Of a stretch of DNA of 64,000 nucleotides, positions 42,583 to 50,818 are shown one piece after another. The DNA is from Sciscionella sediminilitoris (GTDB lineage Bacteria > Actinomycetota > Actinomycetes > Mycobacteriales > Pseudonocardiaceae), in contig NZ_JALM01000020.1 in NCBI RefSeq assembly GCF_000737195.2, positions 1-64,000 of the forward strand, read 5' to 3'. Every line of letters begins with the position of its first letter. Position 1 is the first letter of the stretch. The notes beneath the pieces are model-generated. The model was not told the DNA's origin. It did not search any database and saw only the letters and a list, made by a program, of their open reading frames with translations. The position numbers and the translations under genes were made by a program.

Positions 42583-43221
42583 TCAGCCCGCCACCTTGAC
42601 GCACAGCTCGGTGCCACCGTGCAGCGGCAGGCTCAGCGAGAGGAAACCGTTGGCCGGATCGCGGATGTAGTCGAGGAAATCGGGCTCGGCATTGTCGTTC
42701 AGCACATAGCCGCCGACCCGCACCTGGGGCGCGAGGAATTCGATGACCTCCCTGGCGAGCGAGGGTTCGCTGCCCAGCCAGCCGTCGATCAGCGCGAAAT
42801 CGACCGGGCCATCGAGGTCGCGCAGGGTCTCGCGGGCATCGCCCTCGCGGATCTCGGCGTATTCCGCCAATCCCGCCTCGGCGAGATTGCGCTGCGCGGC
42901 CGCGATCTTCGCGGGCACGATCTCCGATCCGATCACCGTCCCTCCTCCGTTGTCCCGCACGGCCGCGGCGAAGTAGAGCGTCGACATACCGACCGAGGTG
43001 GCGAACTCCACGATCCGCTTCGCTCCTGATCCACGGCACAACAGGTACAGCAGATCGCCCTGTTCCGGGAGGATCGAGAAACCGTACTCGCCGTATTCGT
43101 GCGGATCCCGCGGCATGCCCGAACGCGGATCCGCGGGCGGGTACTGCTGTGCCGCGGCGAGCCGTTCGAGCACCGCGTTGACTCGTTCGTCGCGCAGCGG
43201 GCGGTGGACACTGTCCAGCAT
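42583..43221 (-). CDS. O-methyltransferase, class I, CCoAOMT-like
   Basis: A 212-residue SAM-dependent O-methyltransferase: RIVEFATSVGMSTLYFAAAV is motif I, VIGSEIVPAKIAAAQRNLAEAG the ribose region, and VDFALIDGWLGSEPSL the metal/substrate aspartate region. It resembles catechol/caffeoyl-CoA-type enzymes but is divergent in the DxN metal motif. ATG 43221 has GAGGAG upstream. It abuts the ACS transporter end and is divergent from an AraC gene with a dyad between. Confidence 0.8.
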   Translation of the reverse strand: MLDSVHRPLRDERVNAVLERLAAAQQYPPADPRSGMPRDPHEYGEYGFSILPEQGDLLYLLCRGSGAKRIVEFATSVGMSTLYFAAAVRDNGGGTVIGSEIVPAKIAAAQRNLAEAGLAEYAEIREGDARETLRDLDGPVDFALIDGWLGSEPSLAREVIEFLAPQVRVGGYVLNDNAEPDFLDYIRDPANGFLSLSLPLHGGTELCVKVAG

Positions 43222-43245
43222 TCGGATCTCCTCTTTCCGGGGGTG

Positions 43246-43276
43246 ACACACTTACTAAGGCGACCCTAAGCTGTGT
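43246..43276. promoter_or_regulatory. Imperfect dyad ACACACTTA / TAAGCTGTGT
   Basis: The arms 43246-43254 and 43267-43276 are complementary with a one-base insertion and flank a 12-bp centre. They lie 25 bp upstream of the O-methyltransferase and 71 bp upstream of the AraC start, so they could serve both divergent genes. Confidence 0.45.
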
Positions 43277-43346
43277 GGTGGCCGTCAGGTGGCCGAGCAG
43301 GACCGCGCACCGGCCACGTTCACCGCGCGCGAGGGGAGGGATCCCG

Positions 43347-44060
43347 GTGCTGAATGTGCGGCACTCACAGGTCGATCGGAACACCCGGCTGGCCGCGCAC
43401 CGTCATCGGCACCACTTGATCGTGGGGGCGGCGAGCGCGACCGTCACCGTGCGCACCGGCGACCGGGACCGGCTCGTGCCGCCCGCCCACGCACTCTGGC
43501 TGCCGTCCGGAACCTCGCACGCCGTGGCGGTACTGCACCCGGGAGACTCCTACGTCGTCGCCGTCGACACCGAACGATGCCCGATCGACTGGCCCGATCC
43601 GACCGGGATCCGCATCACCGGGCTGATCCGGGAACTGATCGCCTACCTCGGTGGCGAGACCTGCCCGGAGCACACCCGCGCCGGTGCCGAATCGGTGCTG
43701 CTCGACCTGCTCGAACCGGCGAGCGGAGCGAGTCCGCCCGCGCCGCTGCCGAGCGATCCGCGCATCCGGGCCATCGCCGACGCGCTGCTCGCCAACCCCG
43801 CCGATCAGCGCGATCTCGCCACCTGGGGCCACGAAGTCGGCGCGGGGGTGCGCACCCTGACCCGGCTGTTCGCCGCCGAGACCGGGATGAGCTTCGCCCG
43901 CTGGCGCACCCACGTCCGGATCCGCGCGGCGTTTCCCCGCCTCGCGAAAGGTGCCTCGGTCGGCGCCACCGCCCGCGCGGTCGGCTACCGCAAACCGGGT
44001 GCGTTCAGCGAAGCGTTCTTCCGGGTCACCGGCCAGTCCCCGAGCGACTACCGGCCCTGA
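43347..44060 (+). CDS. AraC family transcriptional regulator
   Basis: A 237-residue AraC-type regulator. The N-terminal cupin-like part carries HRHRHHLIVGAASA and VPPAHALWLPSGTSHAVAVL. The C-terminal double helix-turn-helix includes RTLTRLFAAETGMSFARWRT and RAVGYRKPGAFSEAFFRVTGQSPSDYR (key part FSEAFFRVTGQSPSDYR). GTG 43347 follows GGGGAGGG. Divergent O-methyltransferase and the dyad at 43246-43276 make that gene its probable target. Confidence 0.86.
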   Translation: MLNVRHSQVDRNTRLAAHRHRHHLIVGAASATVTVRTGDRDRLVPPAHALWLPSGTSHAVAVLHPGDSYVVAVDTERCPIDWPDPTGIRITGLIRELIAYLGGETCPEHTRAGAESVLLDLLEPASGASPPAPLPSDPRIRAIADALLANPADQRDLATWGHEVGAGVRTLTRLFAAETGMSFARWRTHVRIRAAFPRLAKGASVGATARAVGYRKPGAFSEAFFRVTGQSPSDYRP

Positions 44061-44063
44061 GCC

Positions 44064-45995
44064 TCACCCACTGGTGACCTCGAGGACCGGGTCGTGGCGC
44101 GCGTGCTCCCCGCCGGAGAGCCGGACCTTGCTGACGTTCGGCGCGTAACTGGTGGCCACCAGGGTGTACCGGCCGGGTGTCAGATCCTCGAGCAGGTAAC
44201 TTCCGTCCACCCCGGTCACCGCGCTGTGCAGCACCCTGCCGTCGTGATCGAGCAGGCTGACACAGACATCCGGAACCGGTCCGTGCGCCGCATGGACCCG
44301 CCCGGTCAGCCGTGCGGTGCTCTCCAGCACCGTGTCCACGGTGACCGGTTCCCCGGCCACCTCGACCCATCGCGCCACAGGGCGCCGGTCGATCGCGGTG
44401 ATCAGCATCAGGAACCGGCCCGGTCCCGGATCCACGCCGAACCGCCCCTGCTCATCGGTCTCCGCCTTCGCCAGCTGTGTGCCGTCCGGCGCGGTGAGGG
44501 TCACCGTGGCCGCGACGGCCGTGCCCGCGCCATCGGTCGTGGTGCCGGTGATCGCCGCGACCCGCGCGGTTGTTCGCCTGCGCCGCCGCCTCCTGGACAG
44601 CACGATGTCCGCGACCCCCACCAGGAGCGCGAGGATCACCAGGCCCGCCGAGCCGAACAGCCCGTGTGCCGCGGAATCGTGGAAATCCCCGTGCGAGGCG
44701 GAAAGCTGGCTGAAGAACAGCGACCCGCCGATCGCGGTACCCACGGCGGAACCGATGCGCTGCCCGGTCTGCAGCACCCCCGCCGCGGTACCGCCCTCCG
44801 CGGGCGGCACCTCCTCGAGGGCCAGTGTGGAGTTCGGCGCGATCACCAGTCCGCTGCCGAACCCGGCGACCAGCAGCGGCGCGGCGAGCAGGAATCCGGA
44901 GCCGCCGGTGGTCAGCACCAGCACCGCCGTGGTGGACAGGCCGATGGCCACCAGCAGGATGCCGATCACCACCATCGGCCTGCCGTACCGGTGCACGATG
45001 CGCCCGCCGATGGTCGGGGAAATCGCCGAGCCGAGCGCGAAGGGCAGCGAGGCCAGCCCGGACTGCAGCGGCGAATAGCCGAGCCCCTGCTGGAAAAACA
45101 GCGTGATCACCAGGAAAATCCCGGTGAAACCGGCGAAATAGACCAGTCCGAGCAAACTGCCCATGGCGTAGCTGCGCACGGTCAGCAGCCGGAGATTGAC
45201 CAGCGGATGCCGTCCCCTACTGCCCAGGAATCGTTCCCACAGCAGGAAAAGCACCAGCAACGCGGCGCCGATCCCCATCAGCCACCACTGCGGAGTGCCC
45301 GTGGCTTCCTCGGCCTCGACCAGCGGCAGCATCACGGTGACCACCGCGGCGCCGAGCAGCACGGTGCCGAGCAGATCCGGGGCCCGCTTCGCCGCGCGCA
45401 CCCGGTCCTTGGGCAGCAGCCAGAGCCCGAACAGGACGGCCGCGATCCCGATCGGCAGGTTCACATAGAAGACGAACCGCCAGCCCTCGATCGCCCCGAA
45501 GCCCTGGATCAGCAGGCCGCCCAGCAGCGGGCCGACTGCGGTCGAGAGACCCACCGTCGCACCGAACCAGCCGAACGCCTTGCCGCGCTCCTTACCGGTG
45601 AACAGCTGCTGGATCATGCCGATCACCTGCGGGTTCAGGATCCCGCCCGCGATGCCCTGCAGCAGCCGCGCGACCACCAGCCAGGTCGCGTCCTGCGCGG
45701 CACCGGCCAGCGCACTGGTCGCCACGAACAACAGCAGGCCGATCAGGAACATCCGCTTGCGCCCGAAGTCGTCGCCGAGCCGTCCCGCGGGAACCAGCGC
45801 AAGGCCGAACGTCAGCGCATAACCCGAGACCACCCAGGAGACATCGGACGGGGTCGCGCCGATACCGCGTTCCATCGACGGCAGCGCGACATTGACGATG
45901 CTGACATCGAGCAGCGTCATGAATCCGGCGATCAGGCAGATCCACAGCGCCCGCCAGCGACGCGGATCGACTTCGGGCGGCACCCCCGCGGTCAA
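44064..45995 (-). CDS. EmrB/QacA-type MFS exporter fused to two beta-sandwich domains
   Basis: A 643-residue protein. Residues 15 to about 465 are a 14-helix DHA2 drug:proton antiporter: FMTLLDVSIVNVALPSMERG, LGDDFGRKRMFLIG, ARLLQGIAGGILNPQVIG, FGATVGLSTAVGPLLGG. After an arginine stretch (SRRRRRRRTTARV), residues 475-643 hold two carboxypeptidase-regulatory-like/transthyretin-like repeats (AITGTTTDGAGTAVAATVTL with GRFGVDPGPGRF; RLTGRVHAAHGPVPDVCVSL with GSYLLEDLTPGRYTLVATS). TTG 45995 has GGAGGG ahead. Divergent from a MarR gene with a perfect dyad between. The tail is probably cytoplasmic and its role is unknown. Confidence 0.88.
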   Translation of the reverse strand: MTAGVPPEVDPRRWRALWICLIAGFMTLLDVSIVNVALPSMERGIGATPSDVSWVVSGYALTFGLALVPAGRLGDDFGRKRMFLIGLLLFVATSALAGAAQDATWLVVARLLQGIAGGILNPQVIGMIQQLFTGKERGKAFGWFGATVGLSTAVGPLLGGLLIQGFGAIEGWRFVFYVNLPIGIAAVLFGLWLLPKDRVRAAKRAPDLLGTVLLGAAVVTVMLPLVEAEEATGTPQWWLMGIGAALLVLFLLWERFLGSRGRHPLVNLRLLTVRSYAMGSLLGLVYFAGFTGIFLVITLFFQQGLGYSPLQSGLASLPFALGSAISPTIGGRIVHRYGRPMVVIGILLVAIGLSTTAVLVLTTGGSGFLLAAPLLVAGFGSGLVIAPNSTLALEEVPPAEGGTAAGVLQTGQRIGSAVGTAIGGSLFFSQLSASHGDFHDSAAHGLFGSAGLVILALLVGVADIVLSRRRRRRRTTARVAAITGTTTDGAGTAVAATVTLTAPDGTQLAKAETDEQGRFGVDPGPGRFLMLITAIDRRPVARWVEVAGEPVTVDTVLESTARLTGRVHAAHGPVPDVCVSLLDHDGRVLHSAVTGVDGSYLLEDLTPGRYTLVATSYAPNVSKVRLSGGEHARHDPVLEVTSG

Positions 45996-46015
45996 CGCAT
46001 ACCCTCCATTCTCAT

Positions 46016-46036
46016 ACCGGTAAGATAATTACCGGT
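46016..46036. promoter_or_regulatory. MarR operator ACCGGTAA-N5-TTACCGGT
   Basis: A perfect 8-bp inverted repeat with a 5-bp AT-rich centre lies 21 bp upstream of the exporter start and 17 bp upstream of the MarR start. This is the size and placing of a classical MarR operator controlling both divergent genes. Confidence 0.8.
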
Positions 46037-46052
46037 GTTAGAGTAGCGCGAC

Positions 46053-46562
46053 ATGGCGACCCAGCGCGATCAAGTCGACGAGATCATGACGGAGATCCCA
46101 GATCTCGACGCACACGAACAGGCCAGCAAGGCGCTGAGCTTCCGGCTGCGCAGGATCGCCGATCACCTCGAGACCGACCTGCGCCGGGAACTGGCCGCCT
46201 TCGGTATCGAACTGTGGGAGATGGAACTGCTCGGCACCCTCAAACGGGCCGGTCCGCCCTACCGGCTCTCCGCCGGGGCGCTGCAGGAGCGGATGCGGCT
46301 GACCTCCGGCGGCGTCACCAAACGCGTCACCGGACTCGAACGCCGCGGCTGGGTGCGCCGGGACATCGACCGGGACGATCGACGGCAGATCCTGGTCAGC
46401 CTCACCGAGGACGGGCTGACCCGTGCCCGTGCGGTGTTCAGCGCCAAGACCCAGACCGAGACGAACCGGCTCTCCGCCCTTCCCCTTGCCGCACAAGAGG
46501 AATTGAACGATCAACTGCGCACCCTGCTGATCAGCCTGGAGGGGCCGGGCAGGCAGGCATAG
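46053..46562 (+). CDS. MarR family transcriptional regulator
   Basis: A 169-residue MarR-type repressor. The winged helix runs from LWEMELLGTLKRAGPPYRLS through GALQERMRLTSGGVTKRVTG and LERRGWVRRDIDRDDRRQIL, with the D-x-R-D-R-R wing signature (DRDDRRQILVSLT). Long terminal dimerisation helices flank it. Divergent from the fused EmrB-like exporter with the ACCGGTAA-N5-TTACCGGT operator between. It probably derepresses the pump when a toxic ligand binds. Confidence 0.9.
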   Translation: MATQRDQVDEIMTEIPDLDAHEQASKALSFRLRRIADHLETDLRRELAAFGIELWEMELLGTLKRAGPPYRLSAGALQERMRLTSGGVTKRVTGLERRGWVRRDIDRDDRRQILVSLTEDGLTRARAVFSAKTQTETNRLSALPLAAQEELNDQLRTLLISLEGPGRQA

Positions 46563-46574
46563 CAACAGTTTCGT

Positions 46575-46964
46575 GTGGTTCGCGCCGGTGGGGCGGCGAT
46601 CCTGGAAACGGTTGCGCTGTTGGAGCAGCGTGGTACTCCGGTGGAATTGGCTCGGTTTTCCGGATGGTGGCCGATATCGCCCGTATCGGGGTCACCGAAT
46701 CACGCCGGATCGCCGCACGCTCCCGCGCGCTGCACGGTGGCCTCGGCATCAGCGGCGAACCGATTCCCGCCACGATGCCGAACCTGGCCGAAGCTTATGC
46801 GGCAGGGGAAGTCAGCAGCGAACACATGGACAAGGTGCACCGGTTCGCCGATGATCCACCACACCGACTGGCAGGTCCGCATCCACAACGGCAGACCCGA
46901 ATTCACCCCGCCCGGATACCGCGCCGAAATTGCCGAGGTGACTCCGCCAGCCATGGCGGCATGA
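46575..46964 (+). pseudogene. DUF222/HNH endonuclease (13E12 family) remnant
   Basis: Pieces of one DUF222-HNH protein lie in different frames. The frame of 46575 gives VRAGGAAILETVALLEQRGT. The frame then shifts near 46665 to VADIARIGVTESRRIAARSRAL and AYAAGEVSSEHMDKVHRFAD, the DUF222 core. It shifts back near 46855 to IHHTDWQVRIHNGRPEFTPP, which is the segment that normally follows the HNH motif. The HNH catalytic core itself is missing. So there are two frame changes and an internal deletion, and the gene is dead. Members of this family (mycobacterial 13E12 repeats) are mobile-like, multicopy genes. Confidence 0.85.
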
Positions 46965-46976
46965 GTCGAGCAATCC

Positions 46977-47843
46977 CTAGCCGCGCTCCGGTTTCCGGGC
47001 CAGACCGGCGAGCATCTTGCTGCGCGCCGGATCGGACTGCTGCGAGCTGGCCGCCTCGAAGTCCGGATCGGCGTGCCACAGTGGCGCCCAGACCACGCCG
47101 GGGTCGACCAGCGGCCAGTCGCCGAACAGGCCGGTGATCTCGTCCCGCGTCCGGAAGTACACCGGGTTGGCGGTCGAGGCATAGTTCCGCACCGCCTCGG
47201 CGGCCGCGTCGTCGGGCAGTTCGTCGTTGGTGACGTGGGAGAGCGCGAGCATGCTGCCGGGGGCGAGCTGGTCGGCGTAGTAGGCGAGCGTCTGCCGCGG
47301 CTCGGCCTCCGGGGACATGAAGTGCAGCAGTGCCACGGCCAGCAGGCACACCGGCTCGGCGGGGTCGATGTAGCCGCTGTCCACGATCCGGCTCCACAGT
47401 CCTTCGCGGTCGAAGAAATCCGCGTCCAGGGCCAGATGCCGCTGTGCGTCGGCATTGTCCGCCAGCAGAATCCGCGCGTGCGCGTGCGCGATCGGCTCGT
47501 TGTCGATGTACACCACGCGGCAGGAGCGATCCGGATCGGCCTGGTCCGCGATCTCGTGCACATTGCCCGCGCTCGGCAGCCCGGAACCGATGTCGATGAA
47601 CTGGCGGATCCCGGCCGCGACGGCGAACCGCACCGCGCGCCCGAGGAACTGCCGGTTCGTGGTCATGGCCAGCCGGATGTCCGGGAACACGTCGAGCTGT
47701 TTGCGCGCGAACTCGCGGTCCACGGAATAGTTGTGGCCACCGCCGAGAATGTAGTCGTACACCCGCGCCGCGCTCGGCCGGTCGATGCTGCTCCGCACCA
47801 ACTCACGCGCCTGTTCCACCGACCGTTCCTCGAAGCCGCTCAC
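46977..47843 (-). CDS. SAV2177-type SAM-dependent methyltransferase
   Basis: A 288-residue protein of the actinobacterial S-adenosyl methyltransferase family (SAV2177/DUF574). Signatures: RPSAARVYDYILGGGHNYSVDRE near the start, IRQFIDIGSGLPSAGNVHEIA as motif I, VVYIDNEPIAHAHAR as motif II, and LLHFMSPEAEPRQTLAYYAD. The family is very abundant in actinomycetes and its substrates are unknown. Divergent from a TetR gene across 136 bp holding two palindromes, so it is likely controlled by that regulator. Confidence 0.9.
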   Translation of the reverse strand: MSGFEERSVEQARELVRSSIDRPSAARVYDYILGGGHNYSVDREFARKQLDVFPDIRLAMTTNRQFLGRAVRFAVAAGIRQFIDIGSGLPSAGNVHEIADQADPDRSCRVVYIDNEPIAHAHARILLADNADAQRHLALDADFFDREGLWSRIVDSGYIDPAEPVCLLAVALLHFMSPEAEPRQTLAYYADQLAPGSMLALSHVTNDELPDDAAAEAVRNYASTANPVYFRTRDEITGLFGDWPLVDPGVVWAPLWHADPDFEAASSQQSDPARSKMLAGLARKPERG

Positions 47844-47901
47844 GACTCACCACCGTCCTGCTTGGCCTGCTCAGCGTTACGCACACGCTACCGCACCTTC
47901 G

Positions 47902-47919
47902 GTCACCGGATCCGGTGAC
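47902..47919. promoter_or_regulatory. 18-bp perfect palindrome GTCACCGGATCCGGTGAC
   Basis: A fully self-complementary 18-mer lies 58 bp upstream of the methyltransferase start and 60 bp upstream of the TetR start, centred in the divergent region. It is a strong candidate operator, distinct in sequence from the neighbouring dyad at 47937-47960. Confidence 0.6.
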
Positions 47920-47936
47920 GATCAACGGACGGAGCC

Positions 47937-47960
47937 GTATCCGAGGCTAGTCTCGAATAC
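47937..47960. promoter_or_regulatory. TetR dyad GTAT-C-CGAG-N6-CTCG-A-ATAC
   Basis: A 24-bp element whose arms match at all but one position each side (GTAT/ATAC and CGAG/CTCG) ends 19 bp before the TetR start at 47980. Length and position are typical of an autoregulatory TetR operator. Confidence 0.65.
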
Positions 47961-47979
47961 GCCCTGATATCGTGCCCGC

Positions 47980-48675
47980 ATGGCGGACAGTCGGCAGCGA
48001 ACCCGCAGGCCACGCAGCGATGCGATCCGCAACCGCGCGGCCATCCTGGAACACGCGCGGCAGGCGTTCGCCGAACACGGCATCGGTGCCTCGCTCGACA
48101 ACATCGCCCGCGGCGCCGGGGTGGCCATCGGAACCCTCTACCGCAACTTCCCGAACCGTGCCGAACTGGTCGGCGCCGTGTACGCGGAACCGTTCGACGG
48201 GCTGCTGAGCACCGGAAAGCGCGCCACCGCCCGCGAGGACCGCTGGTCGGGGCTGTGCGAATTCCTGGAGTCCACCTGCGCGGCGACGGCGGGTGACCGG
48301 GGCATGAGCGAACTGCTCTCCATCCCCGTTCCCGAACCGGAACTCGCGGCCAGACAACAGCTGCTCCGCAGGCTCGGTACCCGCGCCGTCAAGCGGGCGC
48401 AGCAGGCGGGGGTGGTCCGCGGCGACCTCTCCCCCACCGACATCCTGCTGCTGTTCTGGTCGCACGCCAAGATCGCCGAGACGACCGAGCAGACCGCCCC
48501 GGGACTGTGGCGCCGCCACCTGCACATCCTGCTCGACGCCTACCGCGCGGACGCGGCGCACCCGCTGCCGGCACCGGCCATGACGCCCGCGCAGCTGCGC
48601 CGCACCAGTGACCGGATCCGGGCCAGTGCCTCGGACGGGCGCAATCCGCTGTTCCCGGAACAGATCGCGACCTGA
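47980..48675 (+). CDS. TetR family transcriptional regulator
   Basis: A 231-residue TetR-type regulator. The helix-turn-helix is RNRAAILEHARQAFAEHGIG, ASLDNIARGAGVAIGTLYRNF, PNRAELVGAVY, the SlmA/AcrR-like layout. The C-terminal domain is all-helical and the tail is basic. It converges with the dimethylformamidase-like gene (6 bp between stops) and is divergent from the SAV2177 methyltransferase with two palindromes between. Confidence 0.87.
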   Translation: MADSRQRTRRPRSDAIRNRAAILEHARQAFAEHGIGASLDNIARGAGVAIGTLYRNFPNRAELVGAVYAEPFDGLLSTGKRATAREDRWSGLCEFLESTCAATAGDRGMSELLSIPVPEPELAARQQLLRRLGTRAVKRAQQAGVVRGDLSPTDILLLFWSHAKIAETTEQTAPGLWRRHLHILLDAYRADAAHPLPAPAMTPAQLRRTSDRIRASASDGRNPLFPEQIAT

Positions 48676-48681
48676 GCCGGG

Positions 48682-50799
48682 TCACCGGGAGAACCGCCGT
48701 AGCACGTTCTCACTGATCCGCGCGACGTTGTTGACATACCCGTTCCAGGCAAGGCTGCCCGCCCAGCAGATGGAGCCGACCGAGAACACCGCGCCGCCGC
48801 CGCTGATCTCCCGCAGCGTCATGTCCGCACGGACCCGTTCGTTCTCCGTCCCGCCCTGTCCCGGCGCGGTGACCAGTAGCTCTTCCTGGGTTAGCTGGTA
48901 GTGATCATCGAGCGCGACCGAGGTGGCCAGGCGCAGTGTCCCGTCCGGGGTGCCCAGTTCCGGCGCGTAACGGTCCACCTCGTCCCCGGCCGCACCGCCG
49001 AGCACATGACCGAACCCGCCGATCAGTTCATCGGAACCGATCCCGTCGAACACAAAGGCGGCGCGCTCGTCGTGACTGTCCGGCAGCCGCCGATACGCCG
49101 AGGCGGGTCCCCAGCCCTGGGCGGCCATGCCGACGCCGACACTCGCGTGCGGTGGGTAGCCGTTGAACGCCCAGAGGCCGCCCGGATGCGCGGTCGCACT
49201 GTGCACGCTCTCCCCCGGCGGGGAATCCCAGCTGCGGCTGCCGTTGTTCCCGCGGCGCACCTCGATCAGGTGCGGGCGATCGGCGAAAACGCTTGTCACC
49301 CAGTAGAAGCCATTGCCACCCAGATACATCAGCCGTCCGCCGTGCTCGAGGTAGTGGTGCAGGGCCTGCTGCATCGGACGGGTCCAGTACTCGGGATGGG
49401 ATCCGGTGACGACCACCCGGTGCCGCTCGAGCAGGGCGCTCCCTTCGTGGTGCAGATCCTCATCGGTGGCCACATCGTGCTCGATCCCGATGCGCCCGAG
49501 CCAGTCGAGGATGTAGAGGTCGGCGCTGAGGTGCCGGACATAACCGTTGAGCCAGTTGTGCCGATAGGGACGCAGATTGAGCACCGGGCGCAGGCGGGAG
49601 GAATAGGCGACCCCGGATCCATCGGAGTGCAGATCGTACACGGATTTGCCGAGTTCCTCGTGTTCCAGGATGTGGCGTTCGTGCCGGGACAGCTCCGGAT
49701 CCTGGGCCATGAACTGCAGATTGCCGCCCGCAGTGTACAAGTGCTCGTTGGCGTAGGCGAGATAGGTGAAGGTGGGGGCGAGGAAGAGCACCGGGCACTC
49801 GCGACGCCCGTCGCGCACGAAGAACGGGACGATGTCCACGTCCGCTCCGTTGTCCAGGCGGAACCCGTACACCCCAGGGGAAAGCTCGGGAACCGTCCAG
49901 CTCCGGTCCTCGGGCCAGCCCGCGTCCTCGAGGTCGTCGTCGTGGAAGTGTACCGCGGCGTAGTGCCCAGGATCGGTGCGGAAATCGCTCGTCGTGCCGT
50001 CCCAGCGGCTTCCGGTGACCGCGCGCTGCGGTGACTGGTGCAGGATGCCGTGCCGTCCGGCAGCCGAACCGTCGTGCAGTGTCGTGCTCTCGAAGTCTCT
50101 CCCGAACTCGTAGGCCGCGATCAGTTCACCCTTGCCCGGCAAGCCATTCCAGAACACGGGATTCTCGATCTTGCCGTTGAACCCGTACTCCGGCAGGGAT
50201 GGTTCGGCGGCGCACGGCGCGGCGGCGAGCGTCGTCCACCGCACGTCGGCCTCCGGCGCCGTGCACGCCACCGAAACCGTGCTCTCGGCTGATTGCCCGT
50301 GCACGGCATGCAGCCGCAGCTCCAGCCGCCCGCCGTCCAGCCCGAGCGTGCCCTCGTACCAGCGATGGGCCGCGAGTTCGGGCGCGCAAGCGATTTCGGC
50401 ACCGCCCAGGCGGGCACCGAGCATGCCGTCCGCACCGATGACGAGGGCCAGCAGCGTCCTGCCCGCGGTGTCCCCGGTGTACAGCAGCACCTGCTCACGG
50501 CCGAGCACCGGAGTGGTCGGTTCGAACCGCAGCGTCACGGTGAATCCCTGGCCACGCAACCAGTCCCGGGGCAGCGGCAGGCTCGCGAAGGAACCGGTTC
50601 CGGTACGGCGCCGCGCACCGTCGGTGTGCCGTGCCACGGTGCCGGGGAGCTGCTCGGTCTCGGCGCACTCGTTCTCGTGGATCGGGCCGTGTAACCGGAC
50701 GACAGCGGATTCGTACCCGGACCGTTCGCTGTGCACATGCAGACCGAGGCGCTGCCCCGGCCGGACCGTCCAGCGATCGGTGTAGCCGTAGATCGTCAA
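48682..50799 (-). CDS. N,N-dimethylformamidase large-subunit-like amidohydrolase
   Basis: A 705-residue relative of the iron-dependent N,N-dimethylformamidase large (beta) subunit. An N-terminal lectin/jelly-roll part covers about residues 1-250 (YGFNGKIENPVFWNG near its end), followed by the catalytic domain. The family's mononuclear iron ligands Tyr, His and Glu appear to be kept: FTYLAYANEHLY supplies tyrosines, and VVVTGSHPEYWTRPM supplies the H-P-E pair. The small subunit gene of known enzymes is not found nearby. TTG 50799 is the only usual start after the upstream gene. Last gene of a five-gene operon with amine-handling neighbours; cleaves probably an N-substituted amide. Confidence 0.85.
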   Translation of the reverse strand: MTIYGYTDRWTVRPGQRLGLHVHSERSGYESAVVRLHGPIHENECAETEQLPGTVARHTDGARRRTGTGSFASLPLPRDWLRGQGFTVTLRFEPTTPVLGREQVLLYTGDTAGRTLLALVIGADGMLGARLGGAEIACAPELAAHRWYEGTLGLDGGRLELRLHAVHGQSAESTVSVACTAPEADVRWTTLAAAPCAAEPSLPEYGFNGKIENPVFWNGLPGKGELIAAYEFGRDFESTTLHDGSAAGRHGILHQSPQRAVTGSRWDGTTSDFRTDPGHYAAVHFHDDDLEDAGWPEDRSWTVPELSPGVYGFRLDNGADVDIVPFFVRDGRRECPVLFLAPTFTYLAYANEHLYTAGGNLQFMAQDPELSRHERHILEHEELGKSVYDLHSDGSGVAYSSRLRPVLNLRPYRHNWLNGYVRHLSADLYILDWLGRIGIEHDVATDEDLHHEGSALLERHRVVVTGSHPEYWTRPMQQALHHYLEHGGRLMYLGGNGFYWVTSVFADRPHLIEVRRGNNGSRSWDSPPGESVHSATAHPGGLWAFNGYPPHASVGVGMAAQGWGPASAYRRLPDSHDERAAFVFDGIGSDELIGGFGHVLGGAAGDEVDRYAPELGTPDGTLRLATSVALDDHYQLTQEELLVTAPGQGGTENERVRADMTLREISGGGAVFSVGSICWAGSLAWNGYVNNVARISENVLRRFSR

Positions 50800-50818
50800 C
50801 GGATCCGCGGAAGCTGAA

